DNA of 64,000 bases, from positions 231,920 through 295,919 of the forward strand of contig CAMDCE010000001.1 in the NCBI GenBank assembly GCA_945889625.1. Reading direction: 5' to 3'. Origin of the DNA: Asaia bogorensis. Lineage in GTDB: Bacteria; Pseudomonadota; Alphaproteobacteria; Reyranellales; Reyranellaceae. The notes beneath the pieces are model-generated. The model was given only the letters and a program-made list of their open reading frames with translations. It made no database searches and was not told the DNA's origin. How positions within the stretch are numbered: the stretch's first letter is position 1; the number at the start of each line of letters is the position of its first letter. Below, in pieces: positions 53,501 through 61,498 of the stretch. A program made the position numbers and the translations under genes.

Positions 53501-53939
53501 GGCGGCACCGATCGTGCCGGCCGTGGCGCAGCCCATGCTCTCGATCGAGGCCGAGAGCTTCGTGCTCTGCATCGACAACGAGGCGCGGGTGCGCGAAGCG
53601 ATGGCGATCCTGCTGCGCGGCTGGGGTTGCCGCGTCGCGACCGCGGCCTCGCAAGCCGAAGCGCTCGACAGGGTGGTCGAGGCCGGCCGCCTGCCCGATC
53701 TGATACTGGCCGACCTGCATCTCGACGAGGGACCGGACGGCCTCGAAGTCGTCGAGGCGCTGCGCCGCACCTGGGGCCGCGCCGTCGCGGCGGCGCTGGT
53801 GACGGCTGATCGCGACCCGACGCTGCGCGTGCGGGCGCGGACACGGCGGGTCGAATTGCTGCACAAGCCGGTGAAGCCGGCATCGCTGCGCGCGCTGCTG
53901 CGGCTGCGTGGCGCGAGCGTGGGTCGGCTTACGGCCTGA
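50505..53939 (+). CDS. SSS transporter-domain hybrid histidine kinase with receiver (CrbS/CbrA-like)
   Basis: N-terminal SSS fold (LSLAIYCTSWTFYGAVGRAATSGIDFILIYTGPALV...), H-box FIAAASHDLLQPLHAARLF, HATPase DNGPGIAADKQTIIFDEF, C-terminal REC LILADLHLDEG...HKP. Confidence 0.95.
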   Translation: MMAEPTVLALSLAYLGLLFAVAYFGDRHARSWSASSVAPAVYGLSLAIYCTSWTFYGAVGRAATSGIDFILIYTGPALVVIVGYPMLRKMVRLAKQHNVTSIADFLASRYGKSRVVGVTATLFATVGVLPYIALQLQAVSSTFKTIAAPTPVAGSLSGVVHTDTSLIVAALMALFTILFGVRHVQASEQHRGMMLAIAFESVVKLLALLTVGPFVLFVLFDGPADLLAQVEAAPAVAEKIAREGSPLTWVVMTLLSAMAFLCLPRQFHVAVVEHGHPTSLRTARWLFPTYLVLINLFVVPIAAGGLLLLGSQTSPDLYVLQLPLSHGASWLSAFVFIGGLSAATSMVIVACMALSGMIGNELVMPYLLRRQAGVHRDMGPLVVFVRRAAVVLILMAGYAYERIISGYLPLASIGLISFCAVANFAPGVVLGLYWKRAHRYGVVAGLAGGFVVWLYALLLPTLRQSTGGGQVAPLKPYLPAPLAELDPVGQGFVVGILVNAFLLVCVSLVVRARGSDAEQADAFVMGAEPEQPQRQAPADAARIDELRELLARFVGADRAVRALSGDRLSIEVALIRTERMLSGTLGAASARVIVAAFGRRGRLLPRSARALIDEASEAIRYNYEILRNTLDHVGMGIAAFDRDGRLEIFNDRFTTLLSLDDDSVAVGASPLQFGATADVAALLRRPESPQTHEIATREGRVIELRLDPLPGHGFVATCNDVTARVHTAEALRESDRQLRQSAETLEHRVTERTAELEASRAEAEAANLGKTRFIAAASHDLLQPLHAARLFTAAMMDRDPGNDLGGKIDTSLGAVESLLDALLDISKLDAGAFRPEKRPFALQPMFDSLATAFAPVAARRGVELVVVPTRAFVSTDPAFLRRILQNLLSNALRYGRAEGRVPRVLLGCRRVMDEGGEALRIEVKDNGPGIAADKQTIIFDEFVRLQPEDDQPREERGLGLGLAIVERVARMLELPVRLASAPGRGSTFSVVVPCVPTVVAAPIVPAVAQPMLSIEAESFVLCIDNEARVREAMAILLRGWGCRVATAASQAEALDRVVEAGRLPDLILADLHLDEGPDGLEVVEALRRTWGRAVAAALVTADRDPTLRVRARTRRVELLHKPVKPASLRALLRLRGASVGRLTA

Positions 53940-53995
53940 CAGGTCGGGCCGGCTTACGGCCTGACAGGTCGGGCCGGCTTACGGCCTGACAGGTT
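53927..53995. repeat. 25-bp tandem repeat, ~2.8 copies
   Basis: (GCTTACGGCCTGACAGGTCGGGCCG) at 53927-53951, 53952-53976, partial from 53977. Confidence 0.9.
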
Positions 53996-54620
53996 CGACG
54001 GCGGGAATCGCGAGGTCGCGCGCCTCGATCACCGCCTGGGTGCGCGAGCGTACGCCTAATTTGCGCAGGATGACTGTTACATGGGCCTTAACGGTCGCCT
54101 CGCCGACGCCGAGTTTGTGGGCGATCTGCTTGTTCTGGTCGCCCTGGACCATGAGGGCGAGCACGCGCCATTGCTGGGGTGTGAGTTGCGCCGCGCGCTG
54201 GGCGAAGGAGTCGACCGGGCCCGACTCGGGCGGCGCGAAGATCTCGCCGGCCAGCACGGCGCGCACGATGCTGGCGATCTCTTCGAGCGGGGCCGACTTG
54301 TCGATGTAGGCCGAGGCGCCAAACTCGTAGGCACGGCGGATGACGGTCGGTTCTCGCGCCGCCGACACGATGATGATCGGTACGGCCGGGTGATCGGAAC
54401 GCAGCAGGGCAAGGCCGGTGAGGCCGTCCATGCCCGGCATGTCGAGGTCGAGCAGCAGCGCGTCGACCTCCGGTTGGCGCTCCAGCTCGACCTGGACCTC
54501 GGCCAGCGTGGCCGCCATGGCGATCTCTGCGCCGCCGAACGCCTGGCCGAGCGCCGAGCCCAGCGCATCGCGCACCATGGGATGATCGTCGGCGATCAGG
54601 AAGGACGGACTTTCCACCAT
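53979..54620 (-). CDS. LuxR-family response regulator (CrbR-like)
   Basis: MVESPSFLIADDHPMVRDALGSALGQ...DALLLDLDMPGMDGLTGL...LTPQQWRVLALMVQGDQNKQIAHKLGVGEATVKAHVTVILRKLGVRSRTQAV. Confidence 0.95.
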   Translation of the reverse strand: MVESPSFLIADDHPMVRDALGSALGQAFGGAEIAMAATLAEVQVELERQPEVDALLLDLDMPGMDGLTGLALLRSDHPAVPIIIVSAAREPTVIRRAYEFGASAYIDKSAPLEEIASIVRAVLAGEIFAPPESGPVDSFAQRAAQLTPQQWRVLALMVQGDQNKQIAHKLGVGEATVKAHVTVILRKLGVRSRTQAVIEARDLAIPAVEPVRP

Positions 54621-54652
54621 CGCCGGAGCTTGGACTTCGCCACGGAGGGCGG

Positions 54653-56110
54653 TCAAGACGCGGGCCCAAGCGGCCGGTTGGTCAGGGCCTCTCGCACCAG
54701 CTCCGGTGTCCCCGAGGCAACGGCAAGTGCGTTCCGCAACCTCGCAGCGCCGCTCCGGCCAAGCCGCTTGGGGTCGACCCCATTGCCTGGAATGCGACCG
54801 GCGGCGATATCCACAAGTTGTTGATCGAGGATAGCTTCGACGATGATGCCGCGGGCTTCGCTAAGCGACAGCGCGGCATCCTTCGGAAGTGCGCCTTTCT
54901 CCACGGCATCGGCAAGGCGAGTATCGGTTGCGGTCGCCGCCGATCCCCAGGCCAGCGCCACCACCCGCGCGCCGGCGACGATCGGAAAGAGGCCGTACAT
55001 CTTGAGGTCGATCCGGCCTTGGCGCGTGCGCAACCGGCCGATCAAGTCGGTCGCGCTCGGCACCTCCTGGCTCGCCGCGGCGAGCAGGCGCAGGAAGGCG
55101 GGCGATCTGCCGGCGGCGCGTACTGCGTGCTCGCGAAGTGAGCCGGCAAGGCGGTGTTCGCCGAGTACCCCAACGAAGTCGTAGAAGATGTCTGTGCCCA
55201 ACAGCGCTTCTGGCTGAGGCCTCGCAATCCACGAGTCGATCAGCGCATTCCAATCGGCAAGCGAATGGCGATAGGCGGGACTCCTCGCCATGATGCCGCC
55301 CTTGCAATAGGGCACGCCTGCTTCGTCGAGCAATCGATTGAGGCGTTCGGCGAATTCGCCAAACCAGACGTCGTCGGCAGCGCCGCCCTCGTGGACCAAC
55401 GCATTATCCTGATCCGGCGCCAGCAACGACTCGCCGCGCCCGGCCGATCCCAGTACCAGCAGGCACCACGGAGCAGGCGCCCGGCCTCGTCCCGCCGACA
55501 TCATTTCAGCCAATGCCAATTCGCCCGCGCGGGCGGTGAGGTCACGCGTGATTCCCGCGACGACGGCCGACGCTTGCGTTGCACTGACATCTTCCTTGCG
55601 AAGCGCATTGACCAGTGCCGGAAGCCTGTCATGGATCGCACGCAGGCTTGGTCCGTTGGCAGCGTGCGCAATCTCGTCGCCGAGTGTCAGGGCAAGCGAG
55701 GCGCGTTGTTTCAGAAGCGCACCGGAAGTCAGCATGCCGATCGGTCGATCGTCGTTGTCGACCACCGGCAGGTGCCGCACGCCGAGACGCGCCATGCGGG
55801 CCAGAGCGCGATAGACGGGTGCATCTGCCTCGATGGCGTGCACGGGCGTGGTCATTGCCGCTGAAACCGGCTCCGCGAGGCCGGATCTGCCTGCGACCAG
55901 CCGCAGCACGTCATGCTCCGTCAGGATGCCGCGCAACTTGCCGGCGTCATCGAGGACAATCACCGAGCTTATGCGTTGCTCGGTCATCAGGATCGCGGCC
56001 TCGACGATCGGCCGCGCCGCGTCGATCGTCATGACCGGCGTCGTCATCAGCTCGCTGACGCGATGTCTGTAGGGGAACGAATCGAGCCGTTCGAGGGCGG
56101 TGGTGTCCAT
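54653..56110 (-). CDS. CBS-pair / DUF294 nucleotidyltransferase-like protein
   Basis: Two CBS repeats (VMTIDAARPIVEAAILMTEQRISSVIVLDDAGKLRGILTEHDVLR), then LLVLGSAGRGESLLAPDQDNALVHEG (NT motif). Confidence 0.94.
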   Translation of the reverse strand: MDTTALERLDSFPYRHRVSELMTTPVMTIDAARPIVEAAILMTEQRISSVIVLDDAGKLRGILTEHDVLRLVAGRSGLAEPVSAAMTTPVHAIEADAPVYRALARMARLGVRHLPVVDNDDRPIGMLTSGALLKQRASLALTLGDEIAHAANGPSLRAIHDRLPALVNALRKEDVSATQASAVVAGITRDLTARAGELALAEMMSAGRGRAPAPWCLLVLGSAGRGESLLAPDQDNALVHEGGAADDVWFGEFAERLNRLLDEAGVPYCKGGIMARSPAYRHSLADWNALIDSWIARPQPEALLGTDIFYDFVGVLGEHRLAGSLREHAVRAAGRSPAFLRLLAAASQEVPSATDLIGRLRTRQGRIDLKMYGLFPIVAGARVVALAWGSAATATDTRLADAVEKGALPKDAALSLSEARGIIVEAILDQQLVDIAAGRIPGNGVDPKRLGRSGAARLRNALAVASGTPELVREALTNRPLGPAS

Positions 56111-56114
56111 CGCT

Positions 56115-56777
56115 TCACGGCCGCGGTGCGCGATGGGCAGCCGCTATGCCGCCGTATGTGCCCCGTCCCTGACCGATCAGGCGGTGCGCCAGGGCGACAA
56201 AAAGATCGGCGGCCATGCGCGCGTCGCCCGACGCGGTATGGCGGTGCCCGCGGCGCTCGACGCCGAGGCGGCCGAGCAGATCGCCGAGATCGAGATGCTC
56301 GGGAGCGTAGCCAGCCGCGGCCGCGAGGCTCGCCGTATCGAAGCTCGGCGGCTCGTGCCAAGGCTGCCGAACGCGTGCTGCCTCGCGGCCGAGAACGGCA
56401 AGGTCGAAGCCGATGAAGTGGCCGACCACGACGGCTCCCGCGAGGCTTCCGGCAATCCGTCCGAAAGCCTCGACGAACGACGGCGCGCCGGCGAGCTGTG
56501 CCTGACCGATGCCATGGATCGCGGTGGCGCGCGCCGGGACTTCGACACCGGGATCGATCAGAAGGTCGAGGTCCGGCTGTTCGGCGACGCGCAGGCCTTC
56601 GTCGATGCGGATCGCGGCGAAGGAGACGATGCGATCGCGACGGGGGTCGAGGCCGGTCGTTTCGCAGTCGATCGCGACCATCGGCAGTCGTTCGAGAGGA
56701 GTGTGGACGGGGCCGTTCCAGCGTCCGTGCGGCGCCGGGCGGCGCAGGTAGCGGCCGAAGATCTCGGCGATGCTCAC
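56115..56777 (-). CDS. 3'-5' exonuclease (DnaQ/epsilon-like)
   Basis: MVAIDCETTGLDPRRDRIVSFAAIRID...VVGHFIGFDLAVLGRE...HRHTASGDARMAADLFVAL: DEDD motifs. Confidence 0.93.
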   Translation of the reverse strand: MSIAEIFGRYLRRPAPHGRWNGPVHTPLERLPMVAIDCETTGLDPRRDRIVSFAAIRIDEGLRVAEQPDLDLLIDPGVEVPARATAIHGIGQAQLAGAPSFVEAFGRIAGSLAGAVVVGHFIGFDLAVLGREAARVRQPWHEPPSFDTASLAAAAGYAPEHLDLGDLLGRLGVERRGHRHTASGDARMAADLFVALAHRLIGQGRGTYGGIAAAHRAPRP

Positions 56778-57382
56778 TGCGGCGGCGCGACGAGCTCGTC
56801 GCGAAGCGGCGCCACGACCAGCAAACGGCGCAGGCGATCGTTGAAGGCGATCAGGCCGAAGGCAAAGGCGTTGGACAGGACCGTGCGGCTCTCGACGGGA
56901 TCGCGCGGCACAAATGGAAGAGTGTCGAAGACCATGGAGCCGGTCGCCGTGGCGTCAGCCTGTGGATCGACTAGCCCGATCGGCCGGCTCGCCAGGCGTG
57001 TTCGCAACGCAGCGATCTCGGATTCCCACCCTTGAAGACGGTGATCGGGCGCCGGATGGCCGGCGAGGATTGTCGCATAGAGATTGCCGAAGTAGGCATC
57101 GAGCACGGCGCGTGGCGTGCCGGCGGCCAGCAGATGCGCATGCGCGAGCCCGATCATATCGGCCAGAATGGCGGCGAATCCATCCCAGCGGGACACCGCC
57201 ATCTTGGCCTGGAAGCGTGGGTCGCCGAAGGCCTGGGCGCTCAGGCTGCCGAGTTCGTTGCGCACGAACTCGACCACCGAGCGTTGCGCGAGATAGGCCG
57301 CCTCATCCTCGAGGAATTGCTGCAGCGCAGCAAGGTCTCGAACCTTGGGCTTGGGCAGGAATGGCTTGAGAAAAGACAGCAT
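56774..57382 (-). CDS. Conserved hypothetical protein
   Basis: MLSFLKPFLPKPKVRDLAALQQFLEDEAAYLAQRSVVEFVRNELGSLSAQAFGDPRFQAKMAVSRWDGFAAILADMIGLAHAHLL...; ATGA junction with exonuclease. Confidence 0.8.
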   Translation of the reverse strand: MLSFLKPFLPKPKVRDLAALQQFLEDEAAYLAQRSVVEFVRNELGSLSAQAFGDPRFQAKMAVSRWDGFAAILADMIGLAHAHLLAAGTPRAVLDAYFGNLYATILAGHPAPDHRLQGWESEIAALRTRLASRPIGLVDPQADATATGSMVFDTLPFVPRDPVESRTVLSNAFAFGLIAFNDRLRRLLVVAPLRDELVAPPQ

Positions 57383-57608
57383 CGCGAGGTCGGGCCTTCG
57401 ACTTTGGTCTGATTGTGGCGGTGGTTGGGCACACCGTACTCTCCACAGATCAAGACGTTGGGAACGCCGTATCACGGCGTCCAGGGGGAGGACAAAGCAG
57501 AGCATGCGCTGCGAGTCCACAATTCGCGCAATCACACCGGTCGCTCCGGCGCTTCGATGCGTGTCCCCACAGCACCGCACAACGAACGATTGAGGAGGAG
57601 CAACGGGC

Positions 57609-57875
57609 ATGGCTGCAAAACTCGACGCTGCACAGATGCAGAAATACTGGAGCAAAACCTCGCGGCTGATGTGGACCATCTTCATCTTGTGGATCGTCTT
57701 CAGCTTCGTCATCCCGCTGCTTGCGGTCCAGCTCAATACCATCAAAATCCTGGGCTTCCCGCTCGGGTTCTACATGTCGGCGCAGGGATCTCTGATCGCC
57801 TTCGTCGTCCTGTGCGTCTGGAATGCGATTTCTCAGAACAAGATCGACGAAGAATTCGGCGTCCAAGAAGACTGA
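57609..57875 (+). CDS. DUF4212 protein (symporter small subunit)
   Basis: MAAKLDAAQMQKYWSKTSRLMWTIFILWIVFSFVIPLLAVQLNTIKILGFPLGFYMSAQGSLIAFVVLCVWNAISQNKIDEEFGVQED. Confidence 0.95.
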   Translation: MAAKLDAAQMQKYWSKTSRLMWTIFILWIVFSFVIPLLAVQLNTIKILGFPLGFYMSAQGSLIAFVVLCVWNAISQNKIDEEFGVQED

Positions 57876-57892
57876 CGTGGGGGAGATGAACA

Positions 57893-59707
57893 ATGGCTTC
57901 TGACACCAAGATCAACTCCCCGGGCGCCGGCTTCCTCGGCAACCTCGGGAAAATTTACCTCGGATACACCGGCGGGTTCATCGTCTTCACGCTGATCCTC
58001 GCCGTTCTCGAGCAGATGGGTGTGCCGAACAAGGTCATCGGCTACTGCTTCGTGATCCTGACGATCGGCGTCTATGCCTACATCGGGATTTTGTCGCGAA
58101 CGATGGACCTGTCGGAATACTACGTCGCCGGCCGCAAGGTGCCGGCGCTGTACAACGGCATGGCCACCGGCGCCGACTGGATGAGCGCCGCCTCCTTCAT
58201 CTCGATGGCGGGCGGCCTCTATCTCGGCGGCTACAATGCCCTCGGTTACGTACTGGGCTGGACCGGCGGCTACGTGCTGGTCGGCATCCTGCTCGCGCCC
58301 TACCTTCGCAAGTTCGGCCAGTTCACCGTGCCCGATTTCCTCGGCACGCGCTACGAGGGCAACGGTGCCCGGCTGTGCGGTGTCCTCGTGCTGTTCTGTG
58401 CGTCGTTCACCTACATCGTCGCGCAGTGCTTCGGCATCGGCATCATCACCTCGCGCTTCCTTGGCATCCCCTTCGAGGTCGCGATCTTCGTCGGCTTGCT
58501 CGGCATCCTGGTGTGCTCGATGCTGGGCGGCATGCGGGCGGTGACCTGGACCCAGGTGGCCCAGTACATCATCCTGATCATCTCCTACCTCGTGCCGGTG
58601 ATCTGGCTGTCGACGCAGAAATACGGCATCCCGATCCCCGAACTGACCTACGGCCAGGCGCTCGACCAGATCGCCGTGCTTGAGCAGAAACTCGGCATCG
58701 TCAAGGCACACGTCTCGGCCTTCACCGACGCCAAGGGACAGTTCAGCTGGACGGAGTTCAACAACTTCTGGGCCCTGGTGCTCTGCCTGATGATCGGAAC
58801 GGCCTCGCTGCCGCACATCCTGATGCGCTACTTCACGACGCCCAGCGTCCGTGAGGCGCGCACATCGGTCGCCTGGTCGATCTTCTTCATCTTCCTGCTC
58901 TACTTCACGGCGCCGGCCTATGCCGCCTTCGCGAAGGTCGAGGTCTACCAGAACGTGATCGGCCAGCCGATCGCCAACCTCCCGGCATGGGTGCAAAACT
59001 GGTCCCAGGTCGGCGGCCTGCTGACCATCAGGGACGCCAATAACGACGGCATCCTGCAGCTCGCCGAGTTCGTCATCAACCAGGACATCATCGTGCTGTC
59101 GATGCCGGAGATCGCCGGCCTGCCGTACGTGGTGTCGGGGCTGGTGGCGGCCGGCGGCCTGGCCGCGGCGCTTTCCACCGCGGACGGTTTGCTGCTCGCC
59201 ATCGCCAACGCACTGAGCCACGACGTCTACTACAAGATGATCGATCCGAAGGCCTCGACGGCGCGCCGGCTTTTCGTCGCACGCGCCTTGCTGGTCGCCG
59301 TGGCGCTCGTCGCGGCGGCGGTGGCGGGTACGCGGCCCTCGGGCATCATCCAGATGGTGGCGTGGGCGTTCTCGCTGGCTGCGGCCGGCCTGTTCGCCCC
59401 GCTGGTGCTCGGCATCTGGTGGAAGCGCACGACCAAGATCGGCGCCATCACCGGCATGTTAAGCGGCTTCGGGGTCTGTCTCTTCTACCTGGTGATGACC
59501 CGCTATGCGCCGGGCGACTTCAAGGCGATCTTCGGAACCGACCTGTGGTTCGGTATCCGTAACATCTCCTCGGCGGTGTTCGGACTGCCAGTGGCGTTCG
59601 CGGTGACCTACGTGGTCAGCCTCATGACCCCCGAGCCTTCGAAGGAGATGCAGGCCTTCGTGGACTCGATCCGCACGCCCGGCGGCGCCGTGGCGGCCCA
59701 CACCTAG
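57893..59707 (+). CDS. Sodium:solute symporter (acetate permease-like)
   Basis: SRTMDLSEYYVAGRKVPALYNGMATGADWMSAASFISMAGGLYLGGYNALGYVLGWTGGYVLVGILLAPYLRKFGQFTVPDFLGTRYEG: SSS family. Confidence 0.95.
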   Translation: MASDTKINSPGAGFLGNLGKIYLGYTGGFIVFTLILAVLEQMGVPNKVIGYCFVILTIGVYAYIGILSRTMDLSEYYVAGRKVPALYNGMATGADWMSAASFISMAGGLYLGGYNALGYVLGWTGGYVLVGILLAPYLRKFGQFTVPDFLGTRYEGNGARLCGVLVLFCASFTYIVAQCFGIGIITSRFLGIPFEVAIFVGLLGILVCSMLGGMRAVTWTQVAQYIILIISYLVPVIWLSTQKYGIPIPELTYGQALDQIAVLEQKLGIVKAHVSAFTDAKGQFSWTEFNNFWALVLCLMIGTASLPHILMRYFTTPSVREARTSVAWSIFFIFLLYFTAPAYAAFAKVEVYQNVIGQPIANLPAWVQNWSQVGGLLTIRDANNDGILQLAEFVINQDIIVLSMPEIAGLPYVVSGLVAAGGLAAALSTADGLLLAIANALSHDVYYKMIDPKASTARRLFVARALLVAVALVAAAVAGTRPSGIIQMVAWAFSLAAAGLFAPLVLGIWWKRTTKIGAITGMLSGFGVCLFYLVMTRYAPGDFKAIFGTDLWFGIRNISSAVFGLPVAFAVTYVVSLMTPEPSKEMQAFVDSIRTPGGAVAAHT

Positions 59708-59731
59708 TCGGGCAGAACCTTTCGACCGGGA

Positions 59732-59763
59732 GCAGGACCCCTAACGGGGTCCTGCTTTCTTTT
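59732..59763 (+). terminator. Rho-independent terminator of the symporter operon
   Basis: GCAGGACCCC-TAAC-GGGGTCCTGC-TTTCTTTT. Confidence 0.92.
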
Positions 59764-59801
59764 GCGCTCCACGCTAGAGTGAGCCAGGAGGAGACGACCG
59801 C

Positions 59802-60119
59802 GTGGGATCTCAGGACATCTGGTGGAGCTACTGGTACTTCCACATCCCCAACTATTTCCTGTCGCTGGTCTTCTACTGCCTGTTCGGCCGCTTCTTCCTG
59901 AGCTTCTTCCTGCCGCCGGACAGTCCCAACTACATCTACCGTTCGTTCCGCTGGCTGACCGACTGGATCTATCGCCCGGTGGCCTACGTCACGCCGTCGG
60001 CCCTGCCGCCCGTCCTGATCGCTCCGGTCGCGGCCTTCTGGGTCGCCGCGGTGCGCGTGCTGCTGTTCATGGTGCTGTACCAGCTCGGCCTGATGCCCCG
60101 GTCGTCGGCGGCGGGTTGA
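59802..60119 (+). CDS. Small membrane protein (YggT-like)
   Basis: MGSQDIWWSYWYFHIPNYFLSLVFYCLFGRFFLSFFLPPDSPNYIYRSFRWLTDWIYRPVAYVTPSALPPVLIAPVAAFWVAAVRVLLFMVLYQLGL. Confidence 0.75.
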   Translation: MGSQDIWWSYWYFHIPNYFLSLVFYCLFGRFFLSFFLPPDSPNYIYRSFRWLTDWIYRPVAYVTPSALPPVLIAPVAAFWVAAVRVLLFMVLYQLGLMPRSSAAG

Positions 60120-60124
60120 GTGCC

Positions 60125-60436
60125 ATGGACCGCAATTTCCTGCTCTTTGCCGTGGTGGGTATCAGCATGCTCAACGGGCTGTTCTCGCCCTTCCTGGCCA
60201 TTGCCATGCCGATCGCGGCGGTGTTGATGCCCGAGGTCTTCCCCCGTTCGGTGGGCTGGGTGCTGTTCTTCAGCTCCCTGCTGGTGGCGTCGGCGACGCT
60301 GCTGGTCTCCGGCGTTCCTGCGGCGCTCTACGAGCGGCTGGTCGATCGCACCCGCGACAGCCAAGCCGCCCTGTGGATCTGGCTCGCGGGAGCCGCGCTG
60401 CTCGCCCTGCCGGCGCTGCGCTACATATGGAAATGA
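60125..60436 (+). CDS. Small membrane protein
   Basis: MDRNFLLFAVVGISMLNGLFSPFLAIAMPIAAVLMPEVFPRSVGWVLFFSSLLVASATLLVSGVPAALYERLVDRTRDSQAALWIWLAGAALLALPAL. Confidence 0.75.
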   Translation: MDRNFLLFAVVGISMLNGLFSPFLAIAMPIAAVLMPEVFPRSVGWVLFFSSLLVASATLLVSGVPAALYERLVDRTRDSQAALWIWLAGAALLALPALRYIWK

Positions 60437-60446
60437 GACGCGCTGC

Positions 60447-60740
60447 CTAGAAGATCGCCTTGAAGGTACCGTCGGGCTGCTTCTGGGCGATGCACTGGTA
60501 TGTCGCCTTCTTGCCGTCCATCTCGTAGGGAATGTTGACGCGCATCTCTTCTTCGCCGGTCGAGCCGGTGATCTTGGAGTCCGCGAGACTTGCGAAGGCC
60601 GCCTTGCCGACCTTGGCGTCCTTCTTCGCGCTTGCCAGGCAGGCTTCATAGGCGAGCTTGTCTTGGCTCGAGGACTTGCTGCAGGCGCCGATCGCCAATG
60701 CCGCGAAACCTGCAAGCGCCACCATCCTGAAGCCGTGCAT
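60447..60740 (-). CDS. Small lipoprotein, unknown function
   Basis: MHGFRMVALAGFAALAIGACSKSSSQDKLAYEACLASAKKDAKVG...: lipobox AIGAC. Confidence 0.75.
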   Translation of the reverse strand: MHGFRMVALAGFAALAIGACSKSSSQDKLAYEACLASAKKDAKVGKAAFASLADSKITGSTGEEEMRVNIPYEMDGKKATYQCIAQKQPDGTFKAIF

Positions 60741-60850
60741 GTGCCATTTCCCCGCAAGCCAGTGTATTTTTGTGCCGGCAAACTAATGGGATTGCCCGGC
60801 CGCGGCAACGCGACATTGGTCGAAGACGGCCCGCGCGCTAAGGTCGCGGC

Positions 60851-61222
60851 ATGACTTACGACGACATCAGGCGCTACGCCGAATTGTCGGTGCGGCGCGG
60901 CTGCGGCTTCGCCCTGATGGCGATCATGACCGCCATGGTTGGATTTTCCAGCGAGCCGTGGATCGCCGTGCGCTCCGGGGCGGTCTTCGTGCTGATCGCC
61001 GCGGTGATCCTGTTCTGGAAAGGCTGGACGGCACGCACACGCAATTACCGGCGCACCGAGGTCTGGCTGATGATCGAGGACGCCCCGGCGCTGCCGCACG
61101 ACCGCCTGCAGACGATGATCGGCGGCGCCCTTGCCGACGTCTATTTCGGCCATGCGCGGCTGGCCGCCTATGTGGCGCTGGCGATGTGCGCGATCGGATT
61201 CGCGCTGGGCGGCCGGCGGTAG
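60851..61222 (+). CDS. Hypothetical membrane protein
   Basis: MTYDDIRRYAELSVRRGCGFALMAIMTAMVGFSSEPWIAVRSGAVFVLIAAVILFWKGWTARTRNYRRTEVWLMIED...; TM segments. Confidence 0.7.
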   Translation: MTYDDIRRYAELSVRRGCGFALMAIMTAMVGFSSEPWIAVRSGAVFVLIAAVILFWKGWTARTRNYRRTEVWLMIEDAPALPHDRLQTMIGGALADVYFGHARLAAYVALAMCAIGFALGGRR

Positions 61223-61498
61223 CGGGGGCCGCCCGCTCGACGGCGCGGCGAGTATCCGACGCTTCTGAAAGTGATGTGCCGGGTGGGCGCAGCCCGGTTC
61301 TCCTGCCAACAGGTCCGGTGCTTGTCGATTGCTCCATCGGCGCTGGCGTGAAGGGCTACACCAGGTAGGCTGAGCGCCAATGATTGCGCTCCGGATCTCT
61401 CCTCCCATACAGCGGCTGGGTGTGCACCGCCCCGAACGCCGCCCACAGCACGACCGACAGGCGTGAACCTCGTGCACTGCCCATCATGGCTGACGCGC

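Noticed and set aside
53927-53995. CRISPR-like array
   Set aside because: Copies are directly abutting 25-bp units with no spacers.
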